From positions 1-64,000 of the forward strand of contig CAZVQW010000001.1 of NCBI GenBank assembly GCA_964629475.1: 64,000 bases of DNA. Reading direction: 5' to 3'. A program made the translations under genes and the position numbers. Numbering within the stretch: the first letter of the stretch is position 1; each line of letters opens with the position of its first letter. The notes below the pieces were generated by a model. The model was not told where the DNA came from. It made no database searches and saw only the letters and a list, made by a program, of their open reading frames with translations. Of this stretch, positions 23,926-32,305 are shown piece after piece. This stretch comes from SMWD01 sp964629475. Lineage in GTDB: Bacteria; Pseudomonadota; Gammaproteobacteria; Steroidobacterales; GCA-2729495.

Positions 23926-25110
23926 ATGTACAAGGTTTTGACACTCAATAACATTTCATTCGACGGATTGCGCAGACTGCCGCGCGAGATCTACGAAATT
24001 GCTTCTGAAATGCCGCACCCGGACGGCATCATGGTCAGGTCTTTCAAGATGCATGACATGGAGATTGCCGATTCGGTCAAGGCAGTGGCGCGTGCCGGTG
24101 CCGGCGTCAACAATATTCCGGTCGATGCGCTGGCGGCGCGCGGTATACCGGTTTTTAACGCCCCCGGAGCGAATGCAAATGCGGTCAAGGAACTGGTCAT
24201 TGCCGGCCTGCTGCTTGCCGGGCGCAATTTATGCCCGGCCTGGCAATATGTTCGAGAGCTCGAAGGCGACGGTACTGAGTTAAACAAGAAAGTCGAGGCC
24301 GGCAAGAAGCAATTCGTCGGTTATGAACTGCCGAGCCGCACACTTGGCGTTTTGGGTCTGGGCGCAATTGGCGTACAGGTGGCCAACACGGCGCTGTCTC
24401 TCGGTATGCGCGTGATCGGTTTTGATTCGCAGATTACGGTGCGGCGGGCCTGGGAGTTGTCGGCAGGTGTTGAGCAGGCGCGCAGCCTCGATGATCTCGT
24501 CAACCGCTGCGACATGCTGACGGTGCATGTGCCGCTGGTCGAGGGTACGAAAAACCTGATCAATGCCGATCGCATCGGCCTGATGCCGAAGGGTTCGGTG
24601 ATTTTGAACTTTTCACGCAATGGTATCGTCGACGATGAGGCAGTACTCGCTGCGCTGGATGACGGAAGGTTAAGTACCTATGTGACGGATTTCCCGGAGC
24701 GTGGTCTGATCGGCCATGAGAATGTTATCGCGTTGCCGCACCTTGGTGCGTCGACGGACGAGGCAGAGACTAACTGTGCCGTCATGGTGGCGGACAGTCT
24801 GCGTCTCTACCTGGAGCACGGTATTATCAGGAACTCGGTGAACTTTCCCGAGGCGGATATTGTGCGCACCGACTCGTATCGTTTGACAGTCGCTAATGAA
24901 AATGTGCCGAACATGGTCGGGCAAATTTCGACGGTACTCGCTGATGCGGGGCTTAATATCGAAGACCTGCTCAACAAATCAAGCGGCGATCTCGCTTATA
25001 CAATTGTCGATCTGGATGCTGAAGTTCAGGCGGCCACGATTGAGAAGCTCGAGAGCATTGAAGGCGTACTGTGTGTACGTAATATCGGTCGTCCGAGCGA
25101 TGTTGCTTAA
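23926..25110 (+). CDS. serA: D-3-phosphoglycerate dehydrogenase
   Basis: An NAD-dependent 2-hydroxyacid dehydrogenase oxidising 3-phosphoglycerate, the first step of serine synthesis. It is the short type (394 residues): a catalytic domain, the nucleotide-binding motif LGVLGLGAIGVQVANTAL near residue 140, the catalytic RNG/Asp region (NFSRNGIVDDEAV), then ALPHLGASTDEAE with the active-site His, and a C-terminal ACT domain (TVANENVPNMVGQISTVL, ending DVA) that probably senses serine. It lies directly behind serC, a position not usual in Pseudomonas, where serA is elsewhere. It is 38 bp ahead of pheA. Confidence 0.93.
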   Translation: MYKVLTLNNISFDGLRRLPREIYEIASEMPHPDGIMVRSFKMHDMEIADSVKAVARAGAGVNNIPVDALAARGIPVFNAPGANANAVKELVIAGLLLAGRNLCPAWQYVRELEGDGTELNKKVEAGKKQFVGYELPSRTLGVLGLGAIGVQVANTALSLGMRVIGFDSQITVRRAWELSAGVEQARSLDDLVNRCDMLTVHVPLVEGTKNLINADRIGLMPKGSVILNFSRNGIVDDEAVLAALDDGRLSTYVTDFPERGLIGHENVIALPHLGASTDEAETNCAVMVADSLRLYLEHGIIRNSVNFPEADIVRTDSYRLTVANENVPNMVGQISTVLADAGLNIEDLLNKSSGDLAYTIVDLDAEVQAATIEKLESIEGVLCVRNIGRPSDVA

Positions 25111-25148
25111 CGCTTGATCCGTCACCACAGTCAAGAGACCAAATCGAA

Positions 25149-26279
25149 ATGGCCAGCAAGAAAAAATTAACAGACGGTGATGTTGATCTCACCGAATTAC
25201 GCGCCAAAATCGACGCCGGTGATGAGCAAATTCAGACATTGATCAACGAGCGGGCACGTTACGCCCAGCAAGTCGCTGTTGCGAAAAATACCGGTGATGA
25301 TGGTCAGGATAATGATCAGAGCGTGGGATTCTTTCGCCCGGAGCGTGAAGCGCAGGTCTTGCGCGCTGTCGTCGAGCGAAATCAGGGGCCGCTCAGTGAT
25401 GAAGAAATGGTCCGGTTATTCCGCGAGATCATGTCGGCGTGCCTGGCGCAGGAGGAACCGCTGAAGATCGGTTATCTCGGACCCGAAGGGACTTTCACGC
25501 AGTCGGCCGTCTATAAACACTTCGGGCATTCTGTTCGCGCATTGCCATTGCCAACCATCGATGAGGTCTTTCACGAAGTAGAGGCCGGCGCCGCCGATTT
25601 CGGTGTCGTGCCGATCGAGAATTCGACGGCGGGTTCGGTCAATCACACGCTCGATAATTTCCTGATGTCACCGCTTAAGATATGCGGTGAACTCGAGTTG
25701 CGTATCCGTCAGCACCTGCTGGGGACGATGGATGATCTCGGCAAAGTAGTTCGTGTCTGTGCTCACCCGCAGTCGCTGGCCCAGTGCCGTGCCTGGCTCA
25801 GGGAATACCTCGATGGCATCGAACAGGTCGAGGTTGCCAGTAATGCCGAAGGTGCGCGACGCGCGCGGGATGAAGTTGGCACCGCTGCTATTGCCGGCGA
25901 TGCGGCAGCGGAAGTCTATGGGCTGGGCAAGCTGATTGCCGATATCGAAGATCGCCCGGACAACACGACAAGATTTCTGGTTATCGGGCGCGATTTATTT
26001 CCGGGCAGCGGTGATGACCGGACGACATTACTCATGTCGTCCGCCGATGCCGACGATTCCGGTTCGTTGTACAAATTGCTGGCGCCGTTGTCGGATCATG
26101 GTGTGAGCATGACTCGCATCGAGTCGCGTCCGTCACGGCGCAGAAAATGGCATTATGTCTTTTTCATCGATCTGGAAGGCCATGTCGACGATGACAATGT
26201 CAGCGCGGCATTGGCGGAACTCGAGAGTAATGCACAGCTGTTTCGCGTCCTTGGTTCCTACCCCAAGGCCATCCTTTAG
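25149..26279 (+). CDS. pheA: Bifunctional chorismate mutase/prephenate dehydratase
   Basis: The P-protein of phenylalanine synthesis, 376 residues. The AroQ-type chorismate mutase occupies residues 10-100 (LRAKIDAGDEQIQTLINERA). The prephenate dehydratase domain begins at KIGYLGPEGTFTQSAV, with PIENSTAGSVNHTLD and the catalytic TTRF in DNTTRFLVIG. The C-terminal ACT domain carries ESRPSRRRKWHYVFFIDL, the phenylalanine feedback signature. Position between serA and hisC fits the conserved serC-pheA-hisC order. A small insertion (NTGDDGQDNDQS) sits between the first two mutase helices. Confidence 0.96.
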   Translation: MASKKKLTDGDVDLTELRAKIDAGDEQIQTLINERARYAQQVAVAKNTGDDGQDNDQSVGFFRPEREAQVLRAVVERNQGPLSDEEMVRLFREIMSACLAQEEPLKIGYLGPEGTFTQSAVYKHFGHSVRALPLPTIDEVFHEVEAGAADFGVVPIENSTAGSVNHTLDNFLMSPLKICGELELRIRQHLLGTMDDLGKVVRVCAHPQSLAQCRAWLREYLDGIEQVEVASNAEGARRARDEVGTAAIAGDAAAEVYGLGKLIADIEDRPDNTTRFLVIGRDLFPGSGDDRTTLLMSSADADDSGSLYKLLAPLSDHGVSMTRIESRPSRRRKWHYVFFIDLEGHVDDDNVSAALAELESNAQLFRVLGSYPKAIL

Positions 26280-26355
26280 CCGGACCTCGTTCAGGTGATC
26301 CATTGTCCAGGTGGTAATGGTCCGGGCGGCAAGGGTCTGGCAGCACCTGCCGCTC

Positions 26356-27489
26356 ATGGATAGGATAAATCTCGTCGAGAATCTGATCGCCCACGGCGTG
26401 CGTGGTTTGCACCCTTATGTGCCGGGCAAACCAATCGAAGAGCTCGAACGTGAACTCGGAATCAGCGATTCGATCAAACTGGCGTCTAACGAGAACCCGC
26501 TTGGGCCGCCGCCGTCTGCGCTCGCCGCGATCCGCGATCGGTTGGACGAGTTGGCTTTGTACCCGGATGGGAGCGGTTATGCTCTTAAACAAGAGCTTGG
26601 TGCGCACCATGGTATGGACCCGAATCGGATTACGCTGGGCAATGGTTCGAACGATATTCTCGTGCTGCTGGCCGAGGCTTTCCTGACGCCCGACACGGTC
26701 GCCGTCTACGATCAGTATTCATTCGTGGTGTATCGGCTCGTCGTTCAGGCGACCGGTGCCGAGAGCAGAGTTGCACCGTCGAACCCGAGCGACCATCGTC
26801 AACCGTTTGGGCACGACCTGGGTGCGATGCGCGACCTGATCGACGATCAGACCCGCCTCGTGTTTCTCGCCAATCCGAACAACCCGACAGGCACGTGGTG
26901 TGAAAAAGAAGAGTTGCGCGAATTTGTCGCCAATGTGCCGGCGACCACCATCGTCGTTGTCGATGAGGCTTATGCTGAATATGTCGAGCGTAAAGATTAT
27001 CCATGCGCAAGCAACTGGATCGATGAGTATCCAAACCTGGTCGTGACACGAACTTTTTCCAAGATCTATGGGCTAGCCGGGTTGCGCATCGGTTATTCGA
27101 TCAGCCATCTTGAGATCGCGGAAGTATTGAATCGCATCAGGCAGCCGTTCAACGTCAACAGTCTCGCGCAGCATGGAGCAATAGCCGCATTGCGCGATAG
27201 TGATTTTGTTGACAGGGCTCGCGCCATGAATTCGGAAGGTTTGCAAACTCTTACGGGCGGTTTTAAGGAACTGGGTCTCGAGGTGATTCCGTCCGTCGGA
27301 AATTTTGTTCTCGCCGACATGGGTCGGCCGGCAGCAGCGATTAGTGATGCGTTGCTGCAGGTTGGAATTATTGTTCGCCCCGTCGGCAATTACGGTTTGC
27401 CGAATCATCTGCGAATTTCTGTCGGGCTGCCCGAACAGAACCGGCGCCTGTTGACTGAACTGGCAACTATTCTCGCAACGGCAAGTTAA
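26356..27489 (+). CDS. hisC: Histidinol-phosphate aminotransferase
   Basis: A class I/II PLP aminotransferase of histidine synthesis; in this pheA-adjacent context HisC enzymes often also transaminate aromatic keto acids. Seen are HPYVPGKPIEELERELG, KLASNENPLGPPPSA, LGNGSNDILVLLAEAF, the LANPNNPTGTWC motif, the aspartate region VVVDEAYAEYV and the Schiff-base lysine in RTFSKIYGLAGLRIGYS. The ATG at 26356 gives 377 residues and fits the family; the GTG at 26311 and ATG at 26317 upstream add a leader without conservation. aroA follows after 17 bp. Confidence 0.94.
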   Translation: MDRINLVENLIAHGVRGLHPYVPGKPIEELERELGISDSIKLASNENPLGPPPSALAAIRDRLDELALYPDGSGYALKQELGAHHGMDPNRITLGNGSNDILVLLAEAFLTPDTVAVYDQYSFVVYRLVVQATGAESRVAPSNPSDHRQPFGHDLGAMRDLIDDQTRLVFLANPNNPTGTWCEKEELREFVANVPATTIVVVDEAYAEYVERKDYPCASNWIDEYPNLVVTRTFSKIYGLAGLRIGYSISHLEIAEVLNRIRQPFNVNSLAQHGAIAALRDSDFVDRARAMNSEGLQTLTGGFKELGLEVIPSVGNFVLADMGRPAAAISDALLQVGIIVRPVGNYGLPNHLRISVGLPEQNRRLLTELATILATAS

Positions 27490-27506
27490 CGGATCGCCTG
27501 AAACCG

Positions 27507-28901
27507 ATGAACGACAAACAATCTACGCAGGAACCCGGACGGCAACAGGCTTTGCTCACTGGACCGGTTGAGTGTGTCAGTGGTCGAGTCCGCGTCCCGG
27601 GCGACAAGTCAATATCCCATCGTGCGTTGATGCTCGGTGCGCTCGCAGACGGTTTGACGGATGTGCATGGCTTTCTGCCCGGTGAAGATTGTCTCGCGAC
27701 GATGGCGGCGCTGCGTGAGATGGGTGTCAAAATCGTACAGTCGGACCCAACGACCTTGAATATCGAGGGCGTTGGCATGCATGGTTTGACTGCGCCGTCC
27801 TCACCACTAGATATGGGTAATTCCGGGACCGCGATGCGCTTGTTTGCCGGGTTATTGTCCGGCCAGGCATTCGATAGCGAATTGATCGGTGATGCGTCAC
27901 TGATGCAAAGGCCGATGGAGCGAGTTGCAGCACCGCTGCGCATGATGGGCGCGGAGATTGCAACCGATGACGGGCGGCCGCCGCTGAAAATTTCCGGCGG
28001 CCGGTCTTTGAACGGCATTGAGTATGCGATGCCGGTCGCCAGTGCTCAGGTCAAATCGGCGCTTCTGCTGGCCGGGCTGTATGCCGGGGAACAGACCGTC
28101 GTTATCGAACCCGAGATTACCCGCGATCATACCGAGCGCATGCTGGCGCAGTTCGGTTATCTGACCGGTCGTGAAGGAGGACGAGTCAGTTTGATGCCGG
28201 GGGGGCAACTGACAGCAACGCGAATTGACGTGCCCGGCGACTTGTCGTCTGCGGCTTTCTTCCTGTTGGCCGGCAGTATTGCCCGTCGCGGTGAACTCAT
28301 ACTCGAGAATGTCGGTTTGAATCCGACCCGGACCGGAATCCTGGGTATCCTCAGGCGCATGGGTGCCGATCTGATGGTTGGTGGCGCCGAGGCTGCCGGT
28401 TCTGTGAGTGACGGCCAGGCTAATGGCCAGATTAAAGGCCGGACTAAAGGAGAGACCAGCGGTACGATTATCGTCCGACCGGCACGCCTGCAGGGTATCG
28501 ATGTTCCAACCGAACTCGTACCGCTGGCCATTGATGAATTTCCACTGGTTTTCATCGCTGCGGCGCTGGCCGATGGAAAAACCGTGATTAGCGGGGCTGA
28601 GGAACTGCGCCACAAGGAATGCGACCGGATCGCCGTCATGGTGGCCGGGCTCAAGTCGCTAGGCGTCGACATCGAAGAGCGCCCGGACGGCGCGATTATT
28701 CAGGGTGGCAATTTGTCGGGTGGTGAGATCGATAGCGCGGGTGATCATCGTGTCGCGATGGCATTTGCAGTCGCCGGGATTGCCGCGCAGGCACCGATTC
28801 GTATTCTCGATACCGCGAATGTCGCAACATCGTTTCCCGGGTTTGTCGATCTCGCCCGGACCGTTGGTATGAGCATAAACCTGGAGCGCATCGATGACTG
28901 A
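27507..28901 (+). CDS. aroA: 3-phosphoshikimate 1-carboxyvinyltransferase (EPSP synthase)
   Basis: The sixth shikimate-pathway enzyme, joining shikimate 3-phosphate with phosphoenolpyruvate. Motifs: VPGDKSISHRALMLGALADG, LDMGNSGTAMRLFAGLLSGQ, the KSALLLAGLYA region, and KECDRIAVMVAGLKSLG. The glycine/alanine pattern NSGTAMR is of the class II-like kind. It is 464 residues, longer than usual (425-450). Part of the surplus is a hydrophilic insert near residue 303-318 encoded by imperfect 12 bp repeats (28413-28460). In Pseudomonas aroA is fused to tyrA; here it stands alone and no tyrA is seen. It overlaps cmk by eight bases. Confidence 0.95.
   Translation: MNDKQSTQEPGRQQALLTGPVECVSGRVRVPGDKSISHRALMLGALADGLTDVHGFLPGEDCLATMAALREMGVKIVQSDPTTLNIEGVGMHGLTAPSSPLDMGNSGTAMRLFAGLLSGQAFDSELIGDASLMQRPMERVAAPLRMMGAEIATDDGRPPLKISGGRSLNGIEYAMPVASAQVKSALLLAGLYAGEQTVVIEPEITRDHTERMLAQFGYLTGREGGRVSLMPGGQLTATRIDVPGDLSSAAFFLLAGSIARRGELILENVGLNPTRTGILGILRRMGADLMVGGAEAAGSVSDGQANGQIKGRTKGETSGTIIVRPARLQGIDVPTELVPLAIDEFPLVFIAAALADGKTVISGAEELRHKECDRIAVMVAGLKSLGVDIEERPDGAIIQGGNLSGGEIDSAGDHRVAMAFAVAGIAAQAPIRILDTANVATSFPGFVDLARTVGMSINLERIDD
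28413..28460 (+). repeat. Four imperfect 12 bp tandem repeats inside aroA
   Basis: Successive units GGCCAGGCTAAT, GGCCAGATTAAA, GGCCGGACTAAA and GGAGAGACCAGC encode the repeated tetrapeptides GQAN, GQIK, GRTK and GETS. The insert lies in a surface loop between two structural repeats of the EPSP synthase fold and looks like in-frame slippage expansion. Confidence 0.7.
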
Positions 28902-29583
28902 TTTTCCGGGCGAATCGATACCGGTTATTACGATCGATGGTCCCGGGGGTGCCGGTAAAGGCACGATCTGTTGTTCCGTCGCCAAATCACTCGGCTGGAC
29001 ACTGCTGGACAGCGGTGCGTTGTATCGCCTTGTAGGAGTCGATGCGATGAAAAAGGGGGTCGATCTCGATGACGAGCAGGCGCTGGCTGAACTGGCACGA
29101 AACCTGGACATCGAATTTCTGCCCGGCGACGACCAGGTTGGGGTATGGCTCGCCGGGCGCGATGTGACCGGCGACATTCGCACCGAGAATGCCGGGCTGG
29201 CCGCATCCCAAGTGGCGACGAAACCCTCTGTGCGCACCGCTTTGATCGACCGGCAGCGTGCGTTCCGCAAAGGGCTCGGGTTGGTGGCTGATGGCCGTGA
29301 TATGGGTTCGGTCGTCTTTCCTGGTGCGGCGCTGAAAATATTCCTGACAGCGAGTGTTGAGGAACGTGCCCGGAGGCGGTATAAGCAGTTGAAAGACAAG
29401 GGGATTGATGTTAGCCTCTCGGCGCTTTCCAAGGCTATGGCTGATCGGGATCGACTTGATACCGAGAGATCTGTTGCGCCGCTAAAAGCGAGTGATGACG
29501 CCCGCATCCTGGATACGACCGCGATGAGCATCGATGAGGTCGTATCGCAGGTGCTTGAGTGGGCGAAGGAAGTCTATTCGTGA
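28894..29583 (+). CDS. cmk: Cytidylate kinase
   Basis: A P-loop kinase phosphorylating CMP and dCMP, 229 residues. The Walker A motif is IDGPGGAGKGTICCSVAKSL near residue 14, LDSGALYRLVGVDA the substrate-binding segment and GLVADGRDMGSVVFPGA the conserved Arg-Asp region. The lid area is EERARRRYKQLKDKG, and SDDARILDTTAMSIDEVV closes the protein. It overlaps the aroA end by eight bases, indicating translational coupling. The cmk-rpsA order is nearly universal in gammaproteobacteria. Confidence 0.96.
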   Translation: MTDFPGESIPVITIDGPGGAGKGTICCSVAKSLGWTLLDSGALYRLVGVDAMKKGVDLDDEQALAELARNLDIEFLPGDDQVGVWLAGRDVTGDIRTENAGLAASQVATKPSVRTALIDRQRAFRKGLGLVADGRDMGSVVFPGAALKIFLTASVEERARRRYKQLKDKGIDVSLSALSKAMADRDRLDTERSVAPLKASDDARILDTTAMSIDEVVSQVLEWAKEVYS

Positions 29584-29715
29584 GTGAGTGCCTGACAGTT
29601 TGTTAAAGAAAGCAAAGGCCCGTTGTTAAAGGATTAATGACGGATTTAATTAACTGTTTTCCGACAGGATGTTGGAAAAATATTAACCAGGGCCGCCACG
29701 AGGCGGGAGTTTGTA

Positions 29716-31404
29716 ATGTCTGAAAGTTTTGCTGAGTTATTTGAAGAGAGTCTTGCCAGTCAAAGAATCAAACCCGGTACCATCCTGACCGGTAATGTCA
29801 TAGAGATTTCCCCCGAGGTCGTCATAGTAAGCGCCGGCCTCAAATCAGAAGCCGTCATCCCCGCCAGCCAGTTCCGCAATGAAAGCGGCGATATTGAAGT
29901 CGTCGTTGGCGATGTTGTGGAAGTCGCGCTGGACGCGGTCGAAGACGGCTTCGGCGAGACCCGGCTATCCCGTGAGCGCGCCAAGCGTGCGCGCACCTGG
30001 GAAGAGCTCGAGGATGCGTTCGAGAACAGCAAGATCGTCAAGGGCATTATTAACGGTCGCGTCAAGGGTGGCTTCACCGTTGAAATCGAATTCGTACGTG
30101 CGTTCCTGCCTGGATCTCTCGTCGATATGCGACCGGTTCGCGACCCGTCTTATCTAGAGGGCAAAGAGCTTGAATTCAAAGTCATCAAACTCGACCAGCG
30201 GCGTAATAATGTCGTCGTGTCACGCCGAGCCGTTGTCGAACAGGAATACAGCGCCGAACGCGAGCAGTTGCTGGAGTCACTCAAGGAAGGCGCAGCCATC
30301 AAGGGTATCGTCAAGAATCTGACCGACTACGGTGCATTCGTAGACCTCGGTGGTATCGACGGGTTGCTGCATATTACGGACATGGCCTGGAAGCGCGTCA
30401 AGCATCCCTCCGAAGTTGTCACCGTTGGTGATGAAGTCGAGGTCAAGATTCTGCGTTTCGACAAAGAAAAGACCCGTGTATCACTCGGCATGAAACAGCT
30501 TGGCGCAGATCCGTGGGAAGCAATTGCACGTCGTTATCCGCAAAATACCCGGCTCGTTGGTCACGTCACGAACATTGCCGACTACGGTTGTTTTGTCGAG
30601 ATTGAAGAGGGTGTGGAAGGCCTCGTCCACGTATCCGAGATGGATTGGACGAACAAGAACGTCAATCCGTCGAAGGTGGTTACCGTCGGCGAAGAAGTCG
30701 AGGTCATGGTGCTGGAAATCGATGAAGAGCGCCGTCGCATCTCGCTCGGTATCAAGCAGTGTGCATCGAACCCGTGGGCCGAGTTCTCTGCATCATATAA
30801 CCGTAACGACCGCGTGACCGGTACGATCAAGTCGATCACAGATTTTGGTGTATTTATCGGCTTGCCGGGCGGCATCGACGGCCTTGTGCACTTCTCTGAT
30901 ATTTCCTGGGATCAGCCAGGTGAAGAGGCCGTGCACAAGTACAAGAAGGGTGATGAAGTCGAGACCGTGGTCCTGGCGATCGATCCGGAACGTGAGCGTA
31001 TTTCTTTAGGTATCAAGCAACTCGATCAGGATCCGTTGTCGACTTTCCTGGCTGATCATCCGAAAGGAAGTATCGTCAAGGGTACGGTTACCGAAGTCGA
31101 TGCACGAGGTGCGCAGATCGAGCTGGAAGGCGGTGTCGAAGGCCAGTTGCGAGCCAGCGAACTGGCGCGGGATCGGGTCGAGGATGCGCGCACGGTGCTG
31201 AAGGTTGGTGACGAAGTCGAAACCAAGTTTATCGGTATGGACCGCAAGACGCGGGTGCTTTCGCTGTCGATCAAGGCCAAGGAAGCTCATGATGAAGCTG
31301 AAGCTGTAGAGAGTTACAAGACTGATACGGCAACAACGGGCGGCGCCGGTACGACACTTGGCGATTTGCTTAAAGAGAAAATTTCTGGAGGTTCGGGCTC
31401 TTAA
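29716..31404 (+). CDS. rpsA: 30S ribosomal protein S1
   Basis: The 562-residue S1 protein that binds mRNA leaders for initiation on structured messages. Six S1 (OB-fold) domains can be followed by their repeated pattern, for example GIVKNLTDYGAFVDLGGIDG, HVTNIADYGCFVEIEEGVEG and TIKSITDFGVFIGLPGGIDG, each followed by RISLGIKQ or RVSLGMKQ. Length is as in E. coli (557). GGCGGGAG precedes the ATG. The 132 bp leader from cmk (29584-29715) is AT-rich and may contain a promoter and the site of S1 autocontrol, though I cannot define it. ihfB follows. Confidence 0.98.
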   Translation: MSESFAELFEESLASQRIKPGTILTGNVIEISPEVVIVSAGLKSEAVIPASQFRNESGDIEVVVGDVVEVALDAVEDGFGETRLSRERAKRARTWEELEDAFENSKIVKGIINGRVKGGFTVEIEFVRAFLPGSLVDMRPVRDPSYLEGKELEFKVIKLDQRRNNVVVSRRAVVEQEYSAEREQLLESLKEGAAIKGIVKNLTDYGAFVDLGGIDGLLHITDMAWKRVKHPSEVVTVGDEVEVKILRFDKEKTRVSLGMKQLGADPWEAIARRYPQNTRLVGHVTNIADYGCFVEIEEGVEGLVHVSEMDWTNKNVNPSKVVTVGEEVEVMVLEIDEERRRISLGIKQCASNPWAEFSASYNRNDRVTGTIKSITDFGVFIGLPGGIDGLVHFSDISWDQPGEEAVHKYKKGDEVETVVLAIDPERERISLGIKQLDQDPLSTFLADHPKGSIVKGTVTEVDARGAQIELEGGVEGQLRASELARDRVEDARTVLKVGDEVETKFIGMDRKTRVLSLSIKAKEAHDEAEAVESYKTDTATTGGAGTTLGDLLKEKISGGSGS

Positions 31405-31482
31405 AGCCAGGCTCATACGGTGTACAAACCATGCCGTTGGCCTGCTCTGGAAACCGAATGAATACGGGAGGGGACTTTGACG

Positions 31483-31785
31483 ATGACAAAATCTGAACTC
31501 ATAGACGTTATCGCGCGCAAGCAAAAGCATTTGCCAGCCAAGGACGTTGAGTTGGCGGTCAAACACCTGCTGGAGCTGATGAGCAGTTCACTGGCTTCCG
31601 GTGATCGAATAGAAATTCGTGGATTTGGCAGTTTTTCTTTGCATTACCGGCCGCCACGCATGGGGCGTAACCCGAAAACCGGTGAGTCTGTTGCATTGTC
31701 CGGCAAGCATGTGCCGCACTTCAAGCCAGGCAAAGACTTACGTGAGCGTGTCAATAACAACCGTGACCTGCCGATCAAGAGCTAA
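31483..31785 (+). CDS. ihfB: Integration host factor subunit beta
   Basis: The beta chain of the IHF heterodimer, which bends DNA sharply in replication, recombination and transcription. The HU fold is complete: TKSELIDVIARKQKHLPAKD, VKHLLELMSSSLASGDRIEI, RGFGSFSLHYRPPRMGRNPK and the DNA-intercalating arm around RNPKTGESVAL. The ATG at 31483 has GGGAGGGGAC at correct spacing; a TTG six bases upstream (31477) is in frame but less likely. It follows rpsA as in other gammaproteobacteria. Its partner ihfA is at 46217. A large palindrome ends the unit. Confidence 0.97.
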   Translation: MTKSELIDVIARKQKHLPAKDVELAVKHLLELMSSSLASGDRIEIRGFGSFSLHYRPPRMGRNPKTGESVALSGKHVPHFKPGKDLRERVNNNRDLPIKS

Positions 31786-31802
31786 AGCTTAGATCATCAC
31801 GT

Positions 31803-31939
31803 CTGGGGGCGAAAACGAAAAAGGTACCGGGTTTATTTTCCCGGATAAGTTATCGCGGTAACTTATCCGGGAAAATAAACCCGGTACCTTTTTCGGAAAA
31901 TAAACCCGGTACCTTTTTCGCCCCCAGGCGTTTTTTTTT
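31803..31939 (+). terminator. Nested palindrome (GGTACCGGGTTTATTT family, copy 2) ending in T9, probable ihfB terminator
   Basis: The inner palindrome has perfect 37 bp arms (31816-31852 and 31859-31895) around a six-base loop. The last 25 bases of the right arm are then duplicated exactly in tandem (31871-31895 and 31896-31920). An outer 13 bp inverted repeat, CTGGGGGCGAAAA with its complement, frames everything (31803-31815 and 31915-31927), and T9 follows at 31931. It can act as an intrinsic terminator after ihfB. The core is shared with the palindrome at 11942, so it is also a dispersed repeat. Confidence 0.8.
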
Positions 31940-32008
31940 GTCTTGGCTATTTGTTCTACAATAGCCAATCGAAGTTCCCAGCCGGGAGCAATTAAATGGT
32001 GGTCGGTG

Positions 32009-32305
32009 ATGTTTCGGAACATACTGTTTTTCCTTGTTCTTCTGTTTGGATTCCTGCTAGTAACGGCATTTGCGGCATTGAACCCGGGGCTTATTCAGCT
32101 CGACCTCGCATTTTTCGAGACCGAAGTTAAAAAGTCGCTGGCATTGACGGCTGCCTTCGGTGCCGGGTGGTTATTTGGCCTCATCTGCGCGGGGCTGGTT
32201 TTAGTGAAACTTTTCAATGAGCGTCGGCAGTTGCGTAAATCACTGGATCTTGCCGAGGCCGAGGTCCGTACTTTGCGTAATATGCCGATTCAAAATGCCG
32301 ACTGA
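32009..32305 (+). CDS. lapA: Lipopolysaccharide assembly protein A (LapA/YciS, DUF1049)
   Basis: A 98-residue inner-membrane protein that works with LapB to control LpxC turnover and so lipopolysaccharide synthesis. It has two transmembrane segments (ILFFLVLLFGFLLVTAFAAL and LALTAAFGAGWLFGLICAGL) separated by NPGLIQLDLAFFE, then a cytoplasmic helix (NERRQLRKSLDLAEAEVRTL). The frame is open from 31943, but that stretch is the ihfB-lapA spacer; the ATG at 32009 gives the family length (about 100). It overlaps lapB by eleven bases. Confidence 0.9.
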   Translation: MFRNILFFLVLLFGFLLVTAFAALNPGLIQLDLAFFETEVKKSLALTAAFGAGWLFGLICAGLVLVKLFNERRQLRKSLDLAEAEVRTLRNMPIQNAD

